Of a stretch of 64,000 nucleotides of DNA, positions 1 through 6,815 are shown piece after piece. Source of the stretch: Brevundimonas sp. (GTDB lineage Bacteria; Pseudomonadota; Alphaproteobacteria; Caulobacterales; Caulobacteraceae). Position 1 is the first letter of the stretch. Every line of letters begins with the position of its first letter. The position numbers and the translations under genes are program-made. The DNA is taken from assembly GCA_003248965.1 (NCBI GenBank), contig QFQU01000007.1, positions 1 to 64,000 of the forward strand. Direction: 5' to 3'. Under the pieces are notes generated by a model. The model saw only the letters and a program-made list of their open reading frames with translations, was not told the origin of the DNA and made no database searches.

Positions 1-163
1 GCTCCCGCCGGCGACGCAGATCGGCTATCAAACCCCTGGGCTCTCACAATGATCGAGGGACCAGGGGGGGGCACGTCAGAGGGCGGAGCATCGCCGGGCT
101 CAAAGCTACAGCTTTGCTGACAAGTTCGGCGCAGCGTTTGCGGACAGGACGTTCGCCGCCGCC

Positions 164-499
164 TTGATCCGTCAGTTTGGCCGCGAGCGTGCGCCGATGG
201 ATACGGACTGGATGAGGGCCTACTCATCGAATGGGCGGGAACTGGAAGAGGGCTACAGTTGGCCAGAAGTCCAGCGTTTGCGCCGGGCGAACTCTCAGGC
301 GGACTTCGACCGGATAGCTGATGACATTGCCAAGGGGCGTGAGCGCAAAGCCATCTATATGAACGGCGGTGGTCAGGGGATTTCCATCTTCGCCCATGTG
401 CTGGACCCCGTAGTATGGTTGGCGCTTGCCGCCCTATTATCGGCGTCAATGGTGGCGGTGCGTGCTCGACGTCGCCTCAGAGTTCCTGTTGGGAACTAA
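164..499 (+). CDS. Hypothetical protein, possibly 5'-broken
   Basis: I do not recognise this 111-residue protein. It has a charged N-terminal half and one hydrophobic segment near residues 80-97 (VVWLALAALLSASMVAV) followed by an Arg-rich tail, which suggests a single-pass membrane protein. The TTG at 164 is a weak start; ATG 197 is an alternative. The frame is open back to a stop at 50-52 and reads like protein (SYSFADKFGAAFADR) upstream of 164, but no start codon lies there. ATG 49 opens a different frame that dies at 118-120, and a run of eight G at 64-71 separates the two. A frameshift or truncation is therefore possible. It lies in accessory DNA upstream of a recombinase gene. Confidence 0.35.
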   Translation: MIRQFGRERAPMDTDWMRAYSSNGRELEEGYSWPEVQRLRRANSQADFDRIADDIAKGRERKAIYMNGGGQGISIFAHVLDPVVWLALAALLSASMVAVRARRRLRVPVGN

Positions 500-1057
500 T
501 CTGACCATAGATTGGATGAGTTGTTCGTAGGCTGCCCGGCTCCCTCGCCAAAATAGATGGCGAGTTTGCCGGATCAGCGACACTAACTCTTGGTCTGACC
601 ATGAGTTGGATTGAGCGTTGCGTGAGTGTGCCCGGTGGCCGCGATCAGCTTTCGCTGAACTCCCTCGGGCAATGCCCTACCTGCGACCATGCCTTTTTAC
701 GTCGGCCAAGACGGGGAATTTTTATTCGAAAAACCCGAGGGTCAAAAATGGCTTCTGTCCCCCCAGGGTATCGAAACTCCGACCTGCACGATGCGACCCC
801 TTGAGCCTTTCAAGTCGACCGGGCGGCGCACGATTTGTGTTTCGTGGAATGCACTCGCCCGTCAAAATATCCTGCCGGTCCTCGGGTCCGGGTGTCCCGT
901 GCGTGAATGCCTGGGCCAAATGGGGTGGCTCGATCAAATGCTGCTGTGAAGCCCGTGGAGCGCCGGGAAGGCGTCGGCGCCCCAAGGTGTCGAGCCGGCC
1001 AGAGAAGCCCGCCCACGGGCAGGAAATCGGGCCTAGCGTGGCCGCTGCGATCCCGGC
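500..1057. other. No convincing gene; accessory intergenic stretch
   Basis: About 560 bases with several short overlapping open frames on both strands (for example + frames beginning at 601, 618 and 689). None has a convincing start, a recognisable domain or a length that beats chance in G+C-rich DNA. A CPTCD motif occurs in the 601 frame but the frame soon ends. This may be decayed coding sequence belonging to the adjacent mobile DNA. Confidence 0.4.
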
Positions 1058-1618
1058 CTATGCCGCTCCCTCATTGAGCAGCCGATAGACCGATGCGCGG
1101 CCCATGCCGAGGCGCTTGGCAATCTCTGTTGCGCCTAGCCCTTCGGCCTTCAATGCCTTGACCTGATCGCGAGGCAGAGTGACCGGGCGGCCCTTATAGA
1201 CGCCGCGCGCCTTGGCCTTCGCGATACCTTCCTTCTGGCGCTCGCTACGCAGGTCCGTCTCGAATTCCGCGAAGGCTGCGAGCATGTTGAGCATCAGGCG
1301 GCCGTTAGGCGTGGTGGTGTCCACGGCGGCCTGATCCAGAACGCGGAAGCCTACGCCCTTGGCGTCCAGTTGATCGACAATGGTGCGGAGGTCTGAGACG
1401 GAGCGGGCGAGGCGGTCCATCCTTGTGACGATCATGACGTCACCCTTACGGACTAAGCGCAGGGCGGCGTCCAGTTCCGGCCTATCCTTAGCCGTCGTCC
1501 CGCTGCGCTTCTCTGCAAACAGATGATCGGGCTCGACGCCTGCGGCTATCAGCTTCTCCGTCTGAACCTCTAGGCTCTGCCCGGTGCTGCTGACGCGGGC
1601 GTATCCAATGGCGGCCAT
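1058..1618 (-). CDS. Serine recombinase (resolvase/invertase family)
   Basis: A 186-residue small serine recombinase, the usual length for the resolvase/invertase group, which cut and rejoin DNA through a phosphoserine intermediate. The catalytic domain starts with IGYARVSS, where the serine in the Y-A-R-V-S motif is the nucleophile. RMDRLARS and the later FETDLRSERQKEGI motif with its catalytic arginines follow. The C-terminal 45 residues form a helix-turn-helix (LGATEIAKRLGMGRASVYRLL). A GGAG six bases before the ATG at 1618 supports the start. No transposase gene is adjacent, so it is a solitary resolvase or invertase in an accessory region. It reads away from the repeat cluster at 1630-1748, which could be its crossover site. 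Confidence 0.92.
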   Translation of the reverse strand: MAAIGYARVSSTGQSLEVQTEKLIAAGVEPDHLFAEKRSGTTAKDRPELDAALRLVRKGDVMIVTRMDRLARSVSDLRTIVDQLDAKGVGFRVLDQAAVDTTTPNGRLMLNMLAAFAEFETDLRSERQKEGIAKAKARGVYKGRPVTLPRDQVKALKAEGLGATEIAKRLGMGRASVYRLLNEGAA

Positions 1619-1629
1619 GACTGTCTCCG

Positions 1630-1748
1630 TGTCTCGAATGGGTCTAGACCGTGAGTGTTAGCTTGTCTCGTAATTGCTGTAAAGACCCGCATGAGACACA
1701 AGGCGCGGCCGGATGAGACGCCTTGCATGGGTATAGCCAAGCGAGACG
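1630..1748. repeat. GAGAC-repeat cluster, candidate recombinase binding (res) site
   Basis: Upstream of the serine recombinase, TGTCTC occurs at 1630 and 1664 and its complement GAGAC(A/G) at 1693, 1715 and 1743. A perfect 10-base palindrome GGTCTAGACC lies at 1641-1650. Small serine recombinases bind inverted 12-base half-sites in arrays next to their own gene, and this arrangement resembles that. It is inference from spacing and position only. The rest of 1619-1983 holds a 60-residue open frame (1655-1837) that I do not consider real. Confidence 0.35.
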
Positions 1749-1983
1749 CCTGTTTCTGGCGGCGGCGGAAGCCTCTGCGTTTTCGTGAGAGGGGCGCTGG
1801 CGGGATGGCGGCGACAGGCAATGCCTTGGCAGCATGATTATTTACGGCCAGCCGGGAGGGGATACCGGGGGAACCAGTGCATCTTAGGATCGGAGGTCGG
1901 CTCTCGCATAACTAAGCCGGATTTTGGCTTGAAGGTTGATACCTGACACGCAACGCCGCATGGTCCGGCAACCGAGGGGCGAA

Positions 1984-2922
1984 ATGGCAAAGATCAACCA
2001 ATCTACAAGCGAGCAGGACTGCGTGGTTCACGAGCATCCTGTGCCGCCTGAAGAAATGCATCGCTACAGCATGGTGAGGGACCCGAGCGCGGAGGGAGAC
2101 ATCGCGTCATATGTTCACGGTCAAGCAAGAGACGAAACTGTCCAGCACGTCGAACGAGTTAAATCAGAGTATGTAGCTGGGACTGAGTATGAGATTTGGG
2201 ATGTTACCACCGATAAGACGCGGTGGTGGGTCATAACGAATATGACTAATCTATACTCTCAGAAACACTTTCCTAGTTTAGACTACACCCTGTCATTTCA
2301 TATTGGCTTAATGATGAGGGTAATGAGCAAGTCGCGCGGGGCAGATGCCGACGATCCTCATCCGTTCGATGAAGTTTTCAGACGGCTTCAGCAGGCCGGA
2401 GATCGTTTGGAAAGAGCTGTTGAGGCCGAAGAATATCAGGCCGTAGCGATGCAGCTAAGAGAATGCCTTCTGTCTGTTTCCTCAGTCATGCAGAGGCGTG
2501 TCAATCTACCAGATGACATCATCAGGCCGAAGTCTGCCGACTTTAACGGATGGTCTGAACTGTTCTTGAACCACCTCTGCCCTGGCCGAAAGAACGAGGC
2601 CGTTAGGAAGTATTTGAAAGCGCATAGCGATAAAACGTGGGCGCTTGTGGGGGCGTTGACACATGATCGAAATGCGGAGGAAATGCATACCTCCATCGCT
2701 ATGTCTGCTGTCGATAACCTCGTGAGTGATCATCTGCAGCTTGTTAGACAAGATCAAACAGATCGAGTTAAAGAGTGCCCTAACTGCAACTCAAGAAAGA
2801 TAAGGTCGCACTTCGATATACTGATAGAGCCCGATGGAGAATATTATGAGACCTGCGGCTCTTGCGACTGGAGCAGTCATCCGGGATACGATGCCGAGGT
2901 TTCTGAAAAGGAGGGGACGTGA
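1984..2922 (+). CDS. Hypothetical protein with C-terminal zinc ribbon
   Basis: A 312-residue soluble protein of unknown function. I chose the ATG at 1984 because GAGGGG lies just upstream; in-frame starts also exist at 1936 (TTG) and 1960 (ATG). Near residues 264-294 it carries CPNC and CGSC pairs about 25 residues apart, which should form a zinc ribbon. A WALVGALTHDRNAEE stretch about 45 residues before the ribbon resembles the ALTH/WLTH-x-x-NA motif I associate with uncharacterised proteins that pair a helical region with a zinc ribbon. Its base composition is clearly more AT-rich than the core genes, indicating transfer. It is followed with 1-base stop/start overlaps by two small membrane protein genes. 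Confidence 0.7.
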   Translation: MAKINQSTSEQDCVVHEHPVPPEEMHRYSMVRDPSAEGDIASYVHGQARDETVQHVERVKSEYVAGTEYEIWDVTTDKTRWWVITNMTNLYSQKHFPSLDYTLSFHIGLMMRVMSKSRGADADDPHPFDEVFRRLQQAGDRLERAVEAEEYQAVAMQLRECLLSVSSVMQRRVNLPDDIIRPKSADFNGWSELFLNHLCPGRKNEAVRKYLKAHSDKTWALVGALTHDRNAEEMHTSIAMSAVDNLVSDHLQLVRQDQTDRVKECPNCNSRKIRSHFDILIEPDGEYYETCGSCDWSSHPGYDAEVSEKEGT

Positions 2923-3137
2923 TGGTTGATGCAAATACGGAAGTGAGGAAGCCGAAGGACGGCGGTTGGCTTAAGGCATTTCCGTTTGGAGAAGCCGCAT
3001 TGTGGCTAGGCTTCGTCTGGTTCGCATTTGCTGCAATGGAGGATCGCTATGATCCCGATACGATCACTCTCGCTGCTGTCTTTGCGTTAGCTGCAATCGG
3101 GGTGCGGGCGACGCGGCCTACACGGGAGCCGCAATAA
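2922..3137 (+). CDS. Small membrane protein
   Basis: A 71-residue protein with two predicted hydrophobic segments (around AALWLGFVWFAFAAM and ITLAAVFALAAIGV) and charged ends, so probably a two-helix inner-membrane protein. The ATG at 2922 shares one base with the previous stop and is preceded by an excellent AAGGAGG seven bases upstream; a GTG one codon earlier is possible. It is translationally coupled to the zinc-ribbon gene before it and the coiled-coil gene after it. No family recognised. Confidence 0.65.
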   Translation: MVDANTEVRKPKDGGWLKAFPFGEAALWLGFVWFAFAAMEDRYDPDTITLAAVFALAAIGVRATRPTREPQ

Positions 3138-3340
3138 TGGCTCATAGGAAGGCCGGTGGACTTGCGGTGGTTGGGGCATTGACCGCCCTAATCCTCTACA
3201 CGCAACTTTCTTCGCGGGTCGAAGATGCGTCAGACGCGGCGGCAAACGCAGATCAGAACGCATATGACCTATCCAGTCGCCTAGACAGTCTTGAAAGCAA
3301 GGTGAGCGATTTGGACCGGCGGCCGACTTACGGTTGGTGA
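3137..3340 (+). CDS. Small membrane-anchored coiled-coil protein
   Basis: A 67-residue protein. Residues 8-23 (GLAVVGALTALILYTQ) form an N-terminal signal anchor. The remainder is a short heptad-like helix rich in Ala, Asp, Ser and Leu (LSSRLDSLESKVSDL), suggesting a coiled coil on the outer face. Its ATG overlaps the previous stop by one base, making it the third gene of the accessory cassette. Function unknown. It could be a phage or plasmid accessory protein. Confidence 0.55.
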   Translation: MAHRKAGGLAVVGALTALILYTQLSSRVEDASDAAANADQNAYDLSSRLDSLESKVSDLDRRPTYGW

Positions 3341-3453
3341 AGAGTAGCCGGATGGGCTTGCGCCTGTCCGGCCGACTGTTACATTCGCGTCCCTCAACCG
3401 CTACATGCCGCTTTCGTAAGCGCCTTGATTTCAATGAGATTTTTGGCGGGCTA

Positions 3454-3478
3454 GGGTAATCCCTCCGTCTCCGCCACC
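3454..3478 (+). other. tRNA-3'-end-like sequence, possible attachment site
   Basis: GGGTAATCCCTCCGTCTCCG followed by CCACC resembles the T-arm and 3' acceptor end of a serine tRNA, the part usually duplicated by integrases that target tRNA genes. No full tRNA is present here. The stretch can also fold (AGGG-TAAT-CCCT inside GGCGG/CCGCC), so it might instead be a transcription terminator for the upstream cassette. The rest of 3341-3656 holds no convincing gene. Confidence 0.25.
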
Positions 3479-3656
3479 TTTCCTTTGAAAAATCAGATAG
3501 TTAGATCCTTCGGGGCCAATCGTGCCGTGCCAAGCGAGTCAGATGGCGCGTTTTTGGCACGGTTGGCACGATTTTCGTCCGTGCTGGAGACCGCTTGGCA
3601 CGGTCGGATGCAGTTCGCAGCTTGGCTTTGGGGCCTATCGGCTGCATTCCAGCAGA

Positions 3657-4163
3657 GTGAAAAGACTTGGCTGGACCATCTTTGGGTTGTTTGCCGCCGT
3701 CATGGTCGGTGGGGTGGGCTATGCTGCTGGCCGGAGTTGGTCATCGAAAGATGGTCTCGGGGGTCTCGGGGGAACTTTTTGGTCAACCCTGATCGGTGCC
3801 GTGGTCGGCGCCGCTGCCGCTGGCATTATTTCGTTCATCCTCGCCGAGATCGCCGCCTCGCGGACCCTGAACGCAGATCGCGCGAAAGAGAAAGAACGTC
3901 GCCTGACCCTCGCTCAGACAGCGATGGCTCGCGTCATTCGAATGCACGCTGGCCTCAACATAATCCGTTCACACATCGAAGAAAGCTTGATGTTGGCGAA
4001 CGCTCGAAACGACCTTCTGCTGCCGCGTGCGGCGGTTATCAAGTCGCTGGCAAACCGCTTCACGCCTGTTGAATTTTCGGCGGAAGAACAGGCCGTCGTT
4101 CGTTGGCTCGGTGACAACAAGCTGAGGGCCGTGGATAACATGCTCACCCATCGGGGTGCCTGA
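3657..4163 (+). CDS. Hypothetical membrane protein
   Basis: A 168-residue protein read from the GTG at 3657; a longer frame opens at 3522 but its first 45 residues look non-coding. Two hydrophobic helices (about residues 5-23 and 45-65, both Gly/Ala-rich) are followed by a charged helix (LNADRAKEKERRLTLAQTAM) and a soluble C-terminal domain ending near VEFSAEEQAVVRWLGDNKLR. This architecture, a two-helix hairpin plus cytoplasmic helical domain, is common in accessory proteins of unknown role. The C-terminus stops abruptly at the junction with an opposite-strand fragment, so it may be truncated. Confidence 0.5.
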   Translation: MKRLGWTIFGLFAAVMVGGVGYAAGRSWSSKDGLGGLGGTFWSTLIGAVVGAAAAGIISFILAEIAASRTLNADRAKEKERRLTLAQTAMARVIRMHAGLNIIRSHIEESLMLANARNDLLLPRAAVIKSLANRFTPVEFSAEEQAVVRWLGDNKLRAVDNMLTHRGA

Positions 4164-4262
4164 TTGGTTTCGGTAGGAGGGCAATTCCGTCCCGTCTTGA
4201 GGATAACCATTCAGTTCGTGGTCAACCCACTCTTCTGTGTCTTCGAGCATCAGGCGAACCGC
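4164..4262 (-). pseudogene. Fragment resembling an AbiTii-type N-terminus
   Basis: Read on the minus strand, about 33 codons give a peptide containing EEWVDHELNGYPQDGTELPS followed by YR. The W-x-x-x-ELNGY...LP-x-YR pattern is what I know from the N-terminal part of AbiTii-family proteins, named from abortive-infection systems. There is no start, no continuation beyond the 3' end of the plus-strand membrane-protein gene, and the upstream frame is broken. I read it as a scrap left by recombination. The match is from memory and short, so it is tentative. Confidence 0.3.
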
Positions 4263-4398
4263 GCCACCACGGCCGCTCGATCTGTCGCACCGCCGCCGCA
4301 TCCCGCGCCTCGCAGCGCCGGATCGTCTCCAGCGCATCGGCCTGGAACTGACAACTTAACTCGGTTTGGCCGCAGACTGCTTTCCGCCTCACCCGCTT

Positions 4399-4871
4399 TC
4401 AGGCCGCTTGGGTCGTGGTCGCCCAAGCGGCCTCGGCATGACTCCGCAGGACGTGGAGGCCGGGCCGGGAGATCAGGTGAGGTTGAAGGTGGAAGGCCTT
4501 GTAAATCGGGCCGTGGGTGGACAGGAATCTCTGGGCCGAACCCTGGGATTTGAACCTCTGCTGCTTCCGCTCCCGTCGTCGGATGACGAGGTGCGAGTTC
4601 TCCGCCCGATTGTTCTCCCGCATCCCGCCTGGCCGGTGACGCCCCTGAAGATGCAGCACCTTCATAGCGGCTCGGTACAGATTGGCCGCGATCAACGGCC
4701 CGAACTTGATTACCTAGCAGCGCACCGTTTCGCGGCTGGCCTCGATCCCGCGCTCCGCCATCAACTCCTCCACGTCGCGGATGCTCAGCGTGAACCGGAA
4801 ATGCCAGCGTACCGCCAGCAGGATCACCGCTGGAGGGAACCGGTGACGCTTGAAATCGATTGGGGATTCAC
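4399..4871 (-). pseudogene. IS6-family transposase remnant (internal deletion and stop)
   Basis: The minus strand encodes recognisable pieces of an IS6-family DDE transposase. The N-terminal part reads KRHRFPPAVILLAVRWHFRF, then LSIRDVEELMAERGIEASRE, TVRC, and a stop (TAG at 4714-4716) where the family has Trp, then VIKFGPLIAANL. The text then jumps to GRHRPGGMRENNRAENSH and on through the Arg-rich C-terminal end. About 80-90 residues carrying the first catalytic acidic residues are missing, and no intact N-terminus or terminal repeats were found. It cannot make active transposase and marks past insertion in the region next to tRNA-Ser. Confidence 0.8.
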
Positions 4872-4942
4872 CCTGCCTCCAGCCTTAACCACCTGACTGG
4901 AGAGAAGTTAGCGTTAGACTGCCAGCACCAACTCGTAATCGG

Positions 4943-5029
4943 CGGAAGCGGTGGGATTCGAACCCACGGACGGCTTGCACCGTCGCCGGTTTTCAAGACC
5001 GGTTCCTTAAACCACTCGGACACACTTCC
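4943..5029 (-). tRNA. tRNA-Ser (anticodon UGA)
   Basis: An 87-base gene on the minus strand. The acceptor stem GGAAGTG pairs with CGCTTCC at the 3' end. The anticodon stem-loop reads CCGGTCTTGAAAACCGG with anticodon TGA. A long variable arm (GACGGTGCAAGCCGTC) and T-arm GTGGGTTCGAATCCCAC follow, all typical of serine tRNA. CCA is not encoded. Its 3' end faces the accessory region at 1-4,900, which fits a tRNA used as an integration target. Confidence 0.95.
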
Positions 5030-5171
5030 TTACCGGCTCGGCGCTGTCGCTTACGGTGGGCTTATGGGTGACTTTTCGTCGTCCTGGGCCTTGCCGAAGA
5101 CCGCCAGCTAAGCGGCTGTAACCACACTCCTATTCAGCCGCGCTCTTCGGTTCAAGGTCCAAGCCCGCATA

Positions 5172-5213
5172 AGCTTTCAAGACCGCTGCCTAAAACCGCT
5201 CGGCCACCTGTCC
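5172..5213 (-). pseudogene. 5'-half fragment of a second tRNA-Ser
   Basis: About 42 bases on the minus strand (GGACAGGTGGCCGAGCGG, then TTTTAGGCAGCGGTCTTGAAAG) match the acceptor, D-arm and anticodon region of a serine tRNA with a UGA anticodon. It aligns with the 5' half of the intact tRNA-Ser 140 bases downstream. The similarity ends just after the anticodon, and no variable or T arm follows. It is a relic of tandem duplication or of recombination at the tRNA. The rest of 5030-5311 shows no gene. Confidence 0.65.
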
Positions 5214-5311
5214 TCCGTGCGGACGAACGCCATAGCAGGGGAAGGGAGCGTTAACCAAAGCGGAAATGTCTTGGGCCATCCTGTTTTCGACTTTTCAGCC
5301 GAGGCGGACGG

Positions 5312-6133
5312 ATGACGGCGAGACGGTGGATCGGCAGGGCGGCTATTCTGGGCCTGTTCGGCTTTCTGGCGGCCTGTTCGACGGTGGGCGGCGGGCGAGG
5401 CGGTTCTTCGGCCTATCCCGTGGTGAAGAATCCGGCGCCGGTCGTCACCGGGACCATGCGGCCGTATCAGGTGCGCGGGCGCTGGTACACGCCCAAGGAT
5501 CAGCCGGACTACGAGGAGGTCGGCCTGGCGTCCTGGTACGGCGACGCCTTCAACGGGCGGCCCACCTCCAGCGGCGAGCGGTTCGACATGAACGCCCTGA
5601 CGGCCGCGCACAAGACGCTGCCGCTGCCGGGGTTGGTCGAGGTCACGAACCTCGAGAACGGCCGTCGGCTGGTGGTGCGGATCAATGATCGCGGGCCGTT
5701 CGTGGACAGCCGCATCATCGATCTGTCGCGCGAGGCGGCCAAGGAGTTGGACCTGCTGTCACAGGGCGTGGGCCGGGTGAGGGTGCGCTATCTGGGGCCG
5801 GCGCCGCAGCAGGGCGGCGGCGCCCTCTTGAGAGCTTCAGCCCAAGCGCCCGCGACGCGAACGTTATCCCCTGTCGCGCCGCCTGCGCCGGTCGCAACAT
5901 CCGTGGCGGCGGCCGAGACATCGAGCTTCTGGGTTCAGGCGGGCGTCTTCGCCGATGCGGGCGAGGCCGGGCGAATCGCCGACAACCTGAGCGGCTGGGT
6001 CCGCGCCGATGGCGAGGGCGGACGCTATCGCGTCGTCGTCGGGCCATGGGACAGCGCCAACGCCGCCGAGGCCGCGCGATTATCGGTCATGGCGCGCGGT
6101 TATTCGGGCGCCCTGTTGATATCCGGCCGCTGA
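5312..6133 (+). CDS. rlpA: RlpA-family septal lipoprotein (lytic transglycosylase-like)
   Basis: A 273-residue lipoprotein. Residues 1-21 are a signal peptide ending in lipobox LAAC, with Cys22 as the lipidated residue. A double-psi beta-barrel RlpA domain lies at about 70-155 (ASWYGDAFNGRPTSSGERF, NDRGPFVDSRIIDLS), followed by a low-complexity Ala/Pro linker. A C-terminal SPOR domain (about 205-270) should bind denuded septal peptidoglycan. RlpA proteins act in the outer envelope on septal glycan strands, and some have lytic transglycosylase activity. The gene is the first core gene after the tRNA-Ser region and lies 49 bases before tmk. Confidence 0.92.
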   Translation: MTARRWIGRAAILGLFGFLAACSTVGGGRGGSSAYPVVKNPAPVVTGTMRPYQVRGRWYTPKDQPDYEEVGLASWYGDAFNGRPTSSGERFDMNALTAAHKTLPLPGLVEVTNLENGRRLVVRINDRGPFVDSRIIDLSREAAKELDLLSQGVGRVRVRYLGPAPQQGGGALLRASAQAPATRTLSPVAPPAPVATSVAAAETSSFWVQAGVFADAGEAGRIADNLSGWVRADGEGGRYRVVVGPWDSANAAEAARLSVMARGYSGALLISGR

Positions 6134-6182
6134 AAGGTCCGGCGGGGTTGCGTCAGGCGCCGTGGGCGCGCCATGAAGGCGC

Positions 6183-6815
6183 GTGACGCGCGGCAACTTC
6201 ATTACATTCGAGGGCGGCGAGGGCGCCGGCAAGTCGACCCAGGTCGGGCGGCTGGTCGAGCGGCTGAAACCTGTGCTGGGCGACCGGCAGGTGGTGCGCA
6301 CGCGCGAGCCGGGCGGGTCGAAGGGCGCCGAGGTGATCCGCAATCTGGTGGTGGCCAACGAGGCCGAGCCTTGGTCGGCCATGACCGAGACCCTGCTGAT
6401 GTATGCGGCGCGCTCGGACCATCTGGAGCATACGGTGCGGCCGGCCCTGGCGGCGGGCGACTGGGTGGTGTGCGATCGCTTCGCCGACTCCAGCCGCGCC
6501 TATCAGGGGGCGGGCGGCGGCGTGGCCCAGAGCTTCATCGAACAGATCGATGCGGGCGTGGTTGGGGCCGACCAGCCGGATCTGACCCTGGTGTTCGATC
6601 TGCCCGTCGAGGTGGGTCTGGAGCGGGCCTTCGGGCGCGGGCTGTTCGAGACGCGGTTCGAATCCAAGGGGCTGGCGTTTCACCAGCGGCTTCGCGAGGG
6701 GTTTCTGAGGATCGTCGAGGCCCATCCCGAACGGTGCGTGCTGATCGACGCGGTCGGATCGCTGGATGAGGTCGAGGCGCGGGTCTGGCGGGCGGTTCAG
6801 GATCGGCTGCTGTGA
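6183..6815 (+). CDS. tmk: Thymidylate kinase
   Basis: dTMP kinase, phosphorylating dTMP to dTDP with ATP in the cytoplasm for dTTP synthesis. The 210-residue length is standard. It has the P-loop FEGGEGAGKST (residues 8-18), the substrate-binding DRFADSSRAYQG motif and the TREPGGSKG loop. The GTG at 6183 is the only start leaving a normal N-terminus. Its stop overlaps the holB start by four bases, so the two are translationally coupled; tmk-holB is a common bacterial pair. Confidence 0.95.
   Translation: MTRGNFITFEGGEGAGKSTQVGRLVERLKPVLGDRQVVRTREPGGSKGAEVIRNLVVANEAEPWSAMTETLLMYAARSDHLEHTVRPALAAGDWVVCDRFADSSRAYQGAGGGVAQSFIEQIDAGVVGADQPDLTLVFDLPVEVGLERAFGRGLFETRFESKGLAFHQRLREGFLRIVEAHPERCVLIDAVGSLDEVEARVWRAVQDRLL

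Noticed and set aside
618..1088. 156-residue plus-strand frame
   Set aside because: Start not supported, overlaps other frames and the recombinase end; rich in Arg/Pro/Ser with no family resemblance.
1655..1837. 60-residue plus-strand frame upstream of the cassette
   Set aside because: Arg-rich with no ribosome-binding site, and it overlaps the repeat cluster.
3969..4337. Whole 122-residue minus-strand frame as an AbiTii gene
   Set aside because: Only 4164-4262 looks like protein; the rest is antisense to the membrane-protein gene, so it is reported only as a fragment.
4366..4896. 176-residue plus-strand frame
   Set aside because: The opposite strand carries recognisable IS6 transposase text, so this frame is its shadow.
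5177..5611. 144-residue minus-strand frame upstream of rlpA
   Set aside because: It overlaps the rlpA start and the tRNA relic and has no motif.
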